From the NCBI GenBank assembly GCA_903970565.1, contig CAJCJE010000438.1, forward strand, positions 1 through 6,511: 6,511 nt of DNA, given 5' to 3'. Below are positions 1 to 5,707 of the stretch, piece after piece. A program made the position numbers and the translations under genes. The stretch's first letter is position 1, and every line of letters begins with the position of its first letter. This DNA is from Candidatus Melainabacteria bacterium (GTDB lineage: Bacteria; Actinomycetota; Actinomycetes; Mycobacteriales; Pseudonocardiaceae). The notes beneath the pieces are model-generated. The model did no database searches. It was not told where the DNA came from and saw only the letters and a program-made list of their open reading frames with translations.

Positions 1-1373
1 CCAATCCGGGCGTGCTGGAATTGGCCAACCGCACCGAGTCCCCGCACTGGGGCGACCACGGCTACAAGACCATCGGCGACATCATGCGGGCCCTCAATCC
101 CCTCGAAGGCGAGTTCTACCGCGAGGCGCTCCAGGTCAGCCGCTACACCAGGGAGATGTTCTGCCTGATGGAGGGCCGCCACGTGCACCCCTCCACGCTC
201 TACCCCGGTGGCGTGGGCACGGTGGCCACGATCCAGCTGTTCACCGACTACCTGACCCGGCTGATGCGCTACGTGGAGTTCATGAAGCGGGTCGTGCCCA
301 TGCACGACGACCTGTTCGACTTCTTCTACCAGGCCCTGCCCGGCTACGAGATGGTCGGCTACCGGCGGACCCTGCTCGGCTGCTGGGGCAGCCTCAACGA
401 CCCGGACTACTGCGACTTCACCTACCAGCACATGACCGACTGGGGTCGCAAGATGTTCGTCACCCCCGGCGTCGTGGTGGACGGCAAGCTGGTGACCACC
501 GACCTGGTCGACATCAACCTCGGCATCCGCATCCTGCTCGGCAGCTCCTACTACGAGGACTGGGAGGACCAGGAGACCTTCGTCCGGCAGGACCCGCTGG
601 GCAACCCGGTCGACCGCAGGCACCCGTGGAACCAGCACACGATTCCCCGCCCGGCCAAGCGCGACTTCGACGACAAGTACTCCTGGACGATGTCGCCGCG
701 CTGGTTCGACGGCAAGGACTACCTGCCGCTGGACACCGGCGGCGGACCGCTGGCCAGGCTGTGGCCGACCGCCCTGGCCGGGCTGGTCAACCACGACTAC
801 GTCAAATCCACCGGGCACAGCGTGCTGATCCACCTGCCCAAGACGATGAACAAGCCGGAGAAGACCTTCGAGTGGAAGATTCCACAGTGGAGTAACGCAC
901 TGGAGCGCAACCGGGCACGGACCTACTTCCAGGCCTATGCCGCCGCCTCCGCGCTGCACTTCATCGAGAAGGCACTGGCCGAGGTGCGGGCCGGGCACAC
1001 CAAGACCTGGGAGTCGTTCAAGGTGCCGGAGGAGAGCATCAGCTGCGGCTTCACCGAGGCCGTCCGTGGCGTGCTGTCCCACCACATGGTGATTCGCGGC
1101 GGCAAGATCGCCAACTACCACCCGTACCCGCCGACGCCGTGGAACGGCAGCGTGCGGGACTCCTACGGCACCCCCGGCCCCTACGAGGACGCCGTGCAGA
1201 ACACGCCGATCTTCGAGGAGAACAGCCAGGAGAACTTCAAGGGCATCGACATCATGCGCGCGGTCCGCAGCTTCGACCCGTGCCTGCCCTGCGGTGTGCA
1301 CATGTCCGTTGGCAACGGAAAGGTGCTCAACAAGCTGCACTCACCGCACGCCTTCAACAACGAACAGATCTAA
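1..1373 (+). CDS. hhyL: [NiFe]-hydrogenase large subunit HhyL, group 1h (5' end missing)
   Basis: Catalytic subunit of a high-affinity [NiFe] hydrogenase that oxidises H2, in actinobacteria down to atmospheric levels. The reading frame is open from the first base (first full codon at 3), so the gene starts upstream; the missing N-terminus would hold the first CxxC Ni-ligand motif. 456 residues are visible. The distal motif Asp-Pro-Cys-Leu-Pro-Cys-Gly-Val-His is at 1275-1301; its two cysteines bind the Ni-Fe site and the His marks the usual cleavage point. After it come 23 residues that should be removed by the maturation protease. The stretch at about 173-218 (GRHVHPSTLYPGGVG) and the PWNQHTIPRP segment at 625-654 match the group 1h family as I remember it. 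The downstream hhyE, hupD and hyp genes agree. Group assignment is from remembered family sequence, not a search; hydrogenase identity is near certain. Confidence 0.96.
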   Translation, partial: NPGVLELANRTESPHWGDHGYKTIGDIMRALNPLEGEFYREALQVSRYTREMFCLMEGRHVHPSTLYPGGVGTVATIQLFTDYLTRLMRYVEFMKRVVPMHDDLFDFFYQALPGYEMVGYRRTLLGCWGSLNDPDYCDFTYQHMTDWGRKMFVTPGVVVDGKLVTTDLVDINLGIRILLGSSYYEDWEDQETFVRQDPLGNPVDRRHPWNQHTIPRPAKRDFDDKYSWTMSPRWFDGKDYLPLDTGGGPLARLWPTALAGLVNHDYVKSTGHSVLIHLPKTMNKPEKTFEWKIPQWSNALERNRARTYFQAYAAASALHFIEKALAEVRAGHTKTWESFKVPEESISCGFTEAVRGVLSHHMVIRGGKIANYHPYPPTPWNGSVRDSYGTPGPYEDAVQNTPIFEENSQENFKGIDIMRAVRSFDPCLPCGVHMSVGNGKVLNKLHSPHAFNNEQI

Positions 1374-1386
1374 CTCGCGCGGACGG

Positions 1387-1414
1387 CCGGTGCCCGTGGT
1401 GACGCGGGCGCCGG
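1387..1414 (+). other. GC-rich hairpin between hhyL and hhyE
   Basis: The arms 1387-1396 and 1405-1414 pair over ten positions (nine Watson-Crick pairs and one G-T wobble at 1391/1410) around an 8-nt loop. The hairpin starts 13 nt after the hhyL stop codon. No T-run follows, so it is not a classical intrinsic terminator. The right arm covers the first two bases of a GGAGG at 1413-1417. It could protect the 3' end of an hhySL transcript from decay or attenuate transcription into the accessory genes; both roles are inference. Confidence 0.55.
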
Positions 1415-1447
1415 AGGCGATGACGGTGGAAGGTGGCGGCAAAGCAG

Positions 1448-2359
1448 ATGGGGCCTTCGCAGGATGCCCAGGAGATCGGCCAGCACGTCGAGCAGGTACT
1501 CGCCGACATCGGCGCGCTCGGTGATCTGGCCATACAGGACAAGGTCGAGGAGTTGGTCAGCACCCTTGTCGAGTTCTACGGCTCGGCGCTGGAACGGATC
1601 ATGGAACTGGTGCACGGGTCCGGCAGCGCCGATCTGCTCACCGAACTCGGTGACGACACCCTGGTCGGCAGCCTTCTGGTGGTGCACGACCTGCACCCGC
1701 TGTCCACCGAGCAGCGCGTCACCGTCGCACTGGAGAAGGTCCGGCCCTACCTCGGTTCGCACGCCGGCGACGTCGAACTGCTCGGGGTCGCCGAGGACGT
1801 GGTGCAACTGCGGCTGGCCGGCAGCTGCAACGGTTGCCCGTCCTCGACGGTCACCGTGAAACTGGCCATCGAGAAGGCCATCCAGGATGCCGCGCCGGAA
1901 ATCGTGGACATCCAGGTCGAGGGGGTCGTCGCGGAGGAGCCGCGCACCGAGTTCGGTCCCGGCGGACGGAAACTGCTGCCGGTGACCACGGTCAACGGCA
2001 CGCCCCCGCAACCGCGCCAGCCGGCCGCGACCGAATCGGACTGGGTCGAGGTCGCCGAGGCCGAGGCGACCGCGCAGGGCACGCTGACCAAGCTGCGCTT
2101 CGGCAGCGTGGACATGGTGCTGTGCAACGTGGCCGGTGGCCTCTACGCCTACCGGGACCGCTGCCCGAACTGCGGTTCCGGCCTCGCCGCCGGCAGCCTC
2201 GCCGGCCCGGTCCTGGCCTGCCCGAACTGCGCCGGCCGCTATGACGTGACGCTGGCCGGTCGAGTCCTCGGCGCGGGGGGCGGTCATCTCGATCCGCTCC
2301 CGCTGCTCACCGACGCCGGCCGGGTCCGGGTCGCCCTGCCGCTGGAGGTGAACGCATGA
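1448..2359 (+). CDS. hhyE: HhyE-like NifU/Rieske-type iron-sulfur protein
   Basis: Proposed electron carrier between the Hhy hydrogenase and the respiratory chain, by analogy with the HucE/HhyE proteins of mycobacterial hydrogenase operons. 303 residues. Residues 1-88 are a mostly helical region I cannot assign. Residues 90-160 are a NifU C-terminal domain with the Fe-S ligand pair Cys127-Asn-Gly-Cys130 followed by Pro-Ser-Ser. A linker rich in Pro, Thr and Gln (about 165-197) leads to a Rieske-like beta domain (about 198-302). Where a Rieske protein has CxH and CxxH, this one shows Cys239-Pro-Asn-Cys242 and Cys258-Pro-Asn-Cys261, 15 residues apart, so a classical Rieske 2Fe-2S cluster is not supported. 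Start: ATG 1448 is preferred, with a weak GGTGG 11 nt upstream; an in-frame GTG at 1433 would add five residues. The stop overlaps the next start as ATGA. Confidence 0.88.
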   Translation: MGPSQDAQEIGQHVEQVLADIGALGDLAIQDKVEELVSTLVEFYGSALERIMELVHGSGSADLLTELGDDTLVGSLLVVHDLHPLSTEQRVTVALEKVRPYLGSHAGDVELLGVAEDVVQLRLAGSCNGCPSSTVTVKLAIEKAIQDAAPEIVDIQVEGVVAEEPRTEFGPGGRKLLPVTTVNGTPPQPRQPAATESDWVEVAEAEATAQGTLTKLRFGSVDMVLCNVAGGLYAYRDRCPNCGSGLAAGSLAGPVLACPNCAGRYDVTLAGRVLGAGGGHLDPLPLLTDAGRVRVALPLEVNA

Positions 2360-3033
2360 CCTCGGGGTTGCGTCGTTTCCGCGCCGCCCCGGCCCCGCCG
2401 CCGGCCCCGGCCCCGGTACCCACCGACGGGCCGCCGCCGGCCGCCGAACAGCGCTGTGACATGTGCGCGGTCGAAGTCAGCCCGGCCGAGCACTCGCACG
2501 TGGTCAACACCGAGACCCGCGCGATCATGTGCACCTGCCGGGGCTGCTATCTGCTGTTCACCCATCGCGGTGCCGGCGGGGGCAAGCACCGCGCGGTGCC
2601 GGAACGCTATGTGTACGCGGCGACACTCGCGCTCGGCGACGCGATGTGGGAGTCCGCCGGCATCCCGGTCGGCATGGCGTTCTTCTTCACCAACACCGAA
2701 CTGGGCAAGACCGTCGCGTTCTATCCCAGCCCGGCCGGCGCCACCGAGTCGCTGCTGCCGCTCGGTGCCTGGGAGGAACTGCTCGCCGACAACCCCGGTC
2801 TCGCCGACGTCGAACCGGACGTGGAGGCGCTGCTGGTCAACAAGACCGGCGAGGGCTTCGAGTGCTATCTGGTCCCGATCGACGCCTGCTACGAACTGGT
2901 CGGCCTGATCCGGTTGAAGTGGCGCGGTTTCGACGGCGGCACCGAAGCCAAGGAGGAGATCGCCACCTTCTTCGCCGGTCTGCGCGAGCGCAGCACGCCG
3001 GCCGTCGGCGAGGGTGGGCGCACCAATGGCTGA
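2356..3033 (+). CDS. DUF5947 family protein, Cys/His-rich hydrogenase-cluster accessory
   Basis: 225 residues of unknown function; resembles the DUF5947 proteins found beside group 1h hydrogenases (recognised from memory). A short basic N-terminus is followed by a Pro/Ala linker (about 11-31). Then comes a likely metal site: Cys34-x2-Cys37, His46-x-His48, and Cys59-x-Cys61-x2-Cys64. The rest looks like a mixed alpha/beta globular domain with a hydrophobic stretch GMAFFF near 106-111 and an acidic segment around 139-156. There is no signal peptide or clear membrane helix. The start ATG overlaps the hhyE stop by 4 nt, so the two are probably translationally coupled. The cysteines could hold zinc or an Fe-S cluster; a partner role with HhyE is inference from position. 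Confidence 0.85.
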   Translation: MTSGLRRFRAAPAPPPAPAPVPTDGPPPAAEQRCDMCAVEVSPAEHSHVVNTETRAIMCTCRGCYLLFTHRGAGGGKHRAVPERYVYAATLALGDAMWESAGIPVGMAFFFTNTELGKTVAFYPSPAGATESLLPLGAWEELLADNPGLADVEPDVEALLVNKTGEGFECYLVPIDACYELVGLIRLKWRGFDGGTEAKEEIATFFAGLRERSTPAVGEGGRTNG

Positions 3034-3679
3034 GCTGACCTTCGAGTGTCTCGGTGCCCGGCCCGATCCCTACGGCACCAGCCCGGTCCTGCTGTTCAAG
3101 CTGCGCATCTCCGAAATGGACTCGGCCCCGGTGCACGCGGTCGCGCTGCGCGTCCAGATCCGGATCGAGCCGCAGCGCCGCCGCTACGACGAGCACGAGG
3201 CCGAACTGCTCACCCACCTGTTCGGCGAGCGCTCCCGCTGGGGCGACACGCTCAAACCGATGCAGTTCACCACGGTGTCGATCATGGTGCCCAGTTTCGT
3301 CGGCAGCACCGAGATCGACGTACCGGTGCCGTGCACCTACGACCTGGAGGTGGCCGCCGGCAAGTACTTCCACAGCCTCTCCGACGGCGTCGTGCCGATG
3401 GCGCTGATGTTCAGCGGCACGATCTTCAGCAAGGGCCAGACCGGGTTCTGGGTCGACCAGGTGTCCTGGAGTTCGGATGTGAACTACCAGCTGCCGATCG
3501 CGGTCTGGCAGGGCCTGATGAACACCTACTTCCCCGGCGAGGCCTGGGTCCGGCTGTCCAAGGACACCATCGACGAACTGCTGCGCTACAAGGCCCGGCA
3601 CGCGATCCCGACCTGGGACGCGGCCATGACCTCCCTGCTGGAGCGGGCTCGCGAACCGGTCGAGGAGGTCGCGCCGTGA
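3026..3679 (+). CDS. DUF6084 family protein, hydrogenase-cluster accessory
   Basis: 217 residues of unknown function; resembles DUF6084 proteins conserved in group 1h hydrogenase operons (family recalled, not searched). It looks soluble and rich in beta strands. Conspicuous segments are a basic QRRRYDEHEAE patch (50-60), RWGDTLKPMQF (71-81), DVPVPCTYDLEV (98-109) and a C-terminal helical part ending KARHAIPTWDAA (189-200). Only Cys8 and Cys103 are present, so no obvious metal cluster. ATG 3026 is chosen over the in-frame GTG 3014 because GAGGG at 3010-3014 lies a reasonable distance upstream and the MAEL start fits the family. It overlaps the upstream gene by 8 nt and shares GTGA with the downstream start, placing it firmly in the operon. 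A structural or assembly role is plausible but unproven. Confidence 0.85.
   Translation: MAELTFECLGARPDPYGTSPVLLFKLRISEMDSAPVHAVALRVQIRIEPQRRRYDEHEAELLTHLFGERSRWGDTLKPMQFTTVSIMVPSFVGSTEIDVPVPCTYDLEVAAGKYFHSLSDGVVPMALMFSGTIFSKGQTGFWVDQVSWSSDVNYQLPIAVWQGLMNTYFPGEAWVRLSKDTIDELLRYKARHAIPTWDAAMTSLLERAREPVEEVAP
3662..3668 (+). promoter_or_regulatory. Strong ribosome binding site fixing the GTG start at 3676
   Basis: GAGGAGG lies inside the end of the DUF6084 gene, 7 nt before GTG 3676. It supports that start over the open frame that continues upstream, and over the next in-frame GTG at 3778. It therefore implies that the repeat-encoded N-terminus is translated. Confidence 0.7.
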
Positions 3680-5148
3680 GTTCTGACCTGAGTTCTGACC
3701 TGGATTCGGGACTGGATTCGGGACTGCGGGCCGACGTCGAGGCCGACTTCGCGCAGGCCAAGCCGGTCGCCGACGCCGTGCTCTACGAGGGCTACCTGCT
3801 CTACCCGTATCGCTCGTCCTCCACGAAGAACCAGGTGCGCTGGCAGTTCGGCGTGCTGATGCCTCCGGCCTTCGTCTCGACCGGCAGCGGCGAACGGGAC
3901 TCGATGTTCGTCGACTGCCTCGCCGAACCCGGCCCGACCGCCGTGCTGCACATCCGGGTCCGCTTCCTCCAGGTGCAGTCCCGTCAGATCGAGTCGACCA
4001 CCGGTCCGGTCGGCTCGCTGCTGGTCCGGGGTACCGAGCTGACCACGTGGCAGGAGGCGGTCGAGCAGGAGGCGGACGTCGCCGTCGCCGTCTCGGACCT
4101 GCTGGAGCACGGCGAACGCGCCGTGCCGGTCAGCGTGCCGGCGGGGGAGGAGGTGGAGGAGCTGACCGACGAGGCCGGCGCCCGGCTCGGTCGTCTGGTG
4201 CGGCATCGCTGGGCATTGTCGGCCGACGTGCGGGTGAGCGCCGAACCGCTGCCCGGCCCCTACGGCGCCGTCCGGCTCCGGCTTTCCGTGCACAACACCA
4301 GCACCGTCGCCGACGCCGACCGGGACACGGCGTTGCGGACCGCGCTGATCGCCTGCCATGCCGTTGTGGTGCTGCGCGACGGTTCGTTCATCTCGCTGCG
4401 CGAACCACCGGAATGGGCCACCCCGGCGGTGCGTGCCTGCACGCAGGACGGCGCCTGGCCGATCCTGCTCGGGGCGCGGGACCGGCGCGACCTGCTGCTC
4501 GTCTCGCCGATCATCCTCGACGACCATCCGAGCATCGCGCCGGAAAGTCCGCAGAATCTCTTCGACGGCACCGAGATCGACGAGATCCTCACCCTGCGCA
4601 CCCTGGCGCTGACCGACGAGGAGAAGCGCGAGGCGCGGGCGACCGATCCACGCGCGCGGGAGATCATCGACCACGTCGACTCGATGCCCAGCGAAGTCTG
4701 GGACCGCCTGCACGGCACCATCCGCTACCTGCGCGCGGTCACCGGCGAGGTCGCCACCGTGCCGGAATTCGGCGAACTCACCGACGATTCTCGTGACGAC
4801 GACCCCCTCGACGCGCCGAAGATCACCGACCGGCCCGCCGTGCCGTGGTGGAACCCGGCCGCCGACTCCTCGGTCGACCCGGAGACCGACAGCGTCGTGG
4901 TCAACGGCGCCACGGTGGCCAAGGGCAGCCGGGTGATCCTGCGGCCCGGTCTGCGCCGCGCGGATGCCCAGGACATGTTCCTGGCCGGCCGGACCGCGAT
5001 CGTCCAGTCGGTGATCTTCGACGTCGACGGCGCCAAGCACATCGCGGTGACCCTGGAGAACGACCCGGCCGCCGAACTGGAGAGTTTGCAGGGCCGGTTC
5101 CGCTACTTCGCTCCTGAGGAGATCGAACCGCTCGGGAGCCCGTCATGA
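3676..5148 (+). CDS. Conserved-looking hydrogenase-cluster protein of unknown function (490 aa)
   Basis: I do not recognise a named family. Residues 1-17 come from 12-bp repeats and read SSDLSSDLDSGLDSGL after the start, probably disordered. From about residue 28 a globular part begins with an aromatic segment (VLYEGYLLYPYRSS, 35-48) and WQFGVL (56-61). A long central region follows, acidic and charged in places (EEEVEELTDE-like stretch around 155-170). Residues 391-392 are a Trp pair in a Pro-rich turn (VPWWNP). The last part, about 405-485, has alternating short hydrophobic strands (KGSRVILRPG from 416, TAIVQSVIFDVDG, HIAVTLE) ending GRFRYF from 473, which suggests a small SH3/KOW-like beta barrel (inference). 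No signal peptide, membrane helix or CxxC motif is visible. GTGA and ATGA overlaps with both neighbours tie it to hydrogenase assembly or function. Confidence 0.85.
   Translation: MSSDLSSDLDSGLDSGLRADVEADFAQAKPVADAVLYEGYLLYPYRSSSTKNQVRWQFGVLMPPAFVSTGSGERDSMFVDCLAEPGPTAVLHIRVRFLQVQSRQIESTTGPVGSLLVRGTELTTWQEAVEQEADVAVAVSDLLEHGERAVPVSVPAGEEVEELTDEAGARLGRLVRHRWALSADVRVSAEPLPGPYGAVRLRLSVHNTSTVADADRDTALRTALIACHAVVVLRDGSFISLREPPEWATPAVRACTQDGAWPILLGARDRRDLLLVSPIILDDHPSIAPESPQNLFDGTEIDEILTLRTLALTDEEKREARATDPRAREIIDHVDSMPSEVWDRLHGTIRYLRAVTGEVATVPEFGELTDDSRDDDPLDAPKITDRPAVPWWNPAADSSVDPETDSVVVNGATVAKGSRVILRPGLRRADAQDMFLAGRTAIVQSVIFDVDGAKHIAVTLENDPAAELESLQGRFRYFAPEEIEPLGSPS
3678..3725 (+). repeat. Two pairs of tandem 12-bp repeats at the start of the 490-aa gene
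   Basis: GAGTTCTGACCT occurs twice without a gap (3678-3701) and GGATTCGGGACT twice without a gap (3702-3725). Being multiples of three they keep the frame and encode repeated Ser-Ser-Asp-Leu and Asp-Ser-Gly-Leu. The two unit types are related at several positions, as expected from slippage duplication followed by divergence. Confidence 0.9.
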
Positions 5149-5705
5149 GCCCCCGCCTCCTCATCGCCGGGATCGGCAACATGTTCCTCGCCGACGACGG
5201 CTTCGGCGTCGAACTCGCCCGCCGCCTGGCCGAGCGGACCTTTCCCGACGGCGTCGACGTCGCCGACTACGGGATCAGCGGGATGCACCTGGCCTACGAC
5301 CTGATGTCCGGCTACGACACCACCATCCTGCTGGACGCCACCCAGCGCGGTGAACCGCCCGGCACGGTCACCATCCTGGAACTGGACACCGAGCAGCGGG
5401 TCGCCGAGCAGGTCGACACCGTCGCCCCGCCCAGCGCCATCGACGCGCACGGGATGCAGCCGGACATGGTCATCGACCTGCTCCGGATGCTCGGCGGTGA
5501 GCCGGGCCGGATGCTGCTGGTGGGCTGCGAACCGGCCGAGATCACCGACCGGATCGGCCTGTCCCCGCCGGTCGCCGCCGCGCTGCCGGGCGCGGTGCGC
5601 GCGGTCCTCGACCTGCTCGACACCGAACTGTCCACCCCAGATCTGTCCACCCCTGATCTGTCCACTGTGGATAAAACGCCGGCCGAAGCCGGAAGGGAGG
5701 TGTGA
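5145..5705 (+). CDS. hupD: [NiFe]-hydrogenase maturation endopeptidase (HyaD/HupD/HybD family)
   Basis: Cytoplasmic protease that removes the C-terminal peptide of the large subunit once nickel is in place; the probable substrate is HhyL, encoded in the same cluster. The 186 residues begin with the family signature GIGNMFLADDGFG (9-21). Nickel-sensing ligands by comparison with E. coli HybD Glu16, Asp62 and His93 are Asp18, Asp64 (LLDATQRGEPPGT) and His102 (DAHGMQPD). Thus the Glu of HybD is an Asp here, a conservative change. The VGCEP turn (126-130) and the GLSPPV segment (138-143) also fit. The catalytic core ends near residue 160; the last 25 residues are a repeat-derived tail (LSTPD, LSTPD, LSTVD) unlike the usual compact end. 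ATG 5145 overlaps the upstream stop as ATGA, with GGGAG 6 nt before it. The symbol follows the family, not a proven orthologue. Confidence 0.93.
   Translation: MSPRLLIAGIGNMFLADDGFGVELARRLAERTFPDGVDVADYGISGMHLAYDLMSGYDTTILLDATQRGEPPGTVTILELDTEQRVAEQVDTVAPPSAIDAHGMQPDMVIDLLRMLGGEPGRMLLVGCEPAEITDRIGLSPPVAAALPGAVRAVLDLLDTELSTPDLSTPDLSTVDKTPAEAGREV
5628..5672 (+). repeat. Three tandem 15-bp repeats in the 3' end of the protease gene
   Basis: Units at 5628-5642, 5643-5657 and 5658-5672 share CTGTCCAC; units one and two differ at a single base and unit three diverges in its second half. They encode LSTPD, LSTPD and LSTVD. The shared core resembles the actinobacterial DnaA-box core, and the third unit runs into a perfect reverse DnaA box. 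Confidence 0.9.
5666..5674 (-). promoter_or_regulatory. Sequence identical to the DnaA-box consensus
   Basis: The minus strand reads TTATCCACA, the classical high-affinity DnaA box. Three near-matches (CTGTCCAC plus one base) lie on the plus strand at 5628, 5643 and 5658 with 15-bp spacing. The last near-match and the perfect box form an inverted repeat, TCCAC-T-GTGGA (5661-5671). It lies inside a protease gene, so DnaA binding is only a possibility. Confidence 0.3.
5695..5700 (+). promoter_or_regulatory. Strong ribosome binding site of the 35-aa small gene
   Basis: GGGAGG lies 7 nt before ATG 5708 and inside the last codons of the protease gene. A near-ideal Shine-Dalgarno at this spacing is the main DNA-level evidence that the tiny downstream frame is translated. 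Confidence 0.75.
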
Positions 5706-5707
5706 CC

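Noticed and set aside
1387..1414. Intrinsic terminator after hhyL
   Set aside because: There is no T-run after the stem and the operon continues on the same strand; kept only as a hairpin of unknown role.
1420..1524. ATG at 1420 as the start of hhyE
   Set aside because: It is out of frame with hhyE and reaches a stop after about 34 codons; the GGAGG before it is only 2 nt away.
2119..2260. Calling this a classical Rieske 2Fe-2S domain
   Set aside because: Both expected histidine ligands are missing; only cysteines occupy the two knuckles, so the call is limited to Rieske-like.
1370..2287. Open frame of 305 codons on the minus strand
   Set aside because: Antisense to hhyE, whose NifU motif and Cys pairs are clear on the plus strand; the antisense protein is compositionally biased and has no motif.
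3046..3675. Upstream extension of the 490-residue protein to 700 residues
   Set aside because: The extra 210 codons overlap the DUF6084 gene in another frame and read as Arg/Pro/Gly-rich shadow sequence. The GAGGAGG before GTG 3676 gives the proper start.
4047..4796. Plus-strand frame of 249 codons inside the 490-residue gene
   Set aside because: Arg/Gly-rich out-of-frame shadow with no motif, nested in a gene with a better frame.
3586..5040. Long open frame of 484 codons on the minus strand
   Set aside because: It lies wholly opposite the 490-residue gene and the end of the DUF6084 gene. It is a low-complexity Arg/Gly/Val/Asp-rich shadow of high-GC coding DNA with no recognisable domain.
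5628..5674. Replication origin from the DnaA-box cluster
   Set aside because: There is one exact box within a coding region of a metabolic operon, with no AT-rich unwinding segment and no dnaA, dnaN or gyrB nearby.
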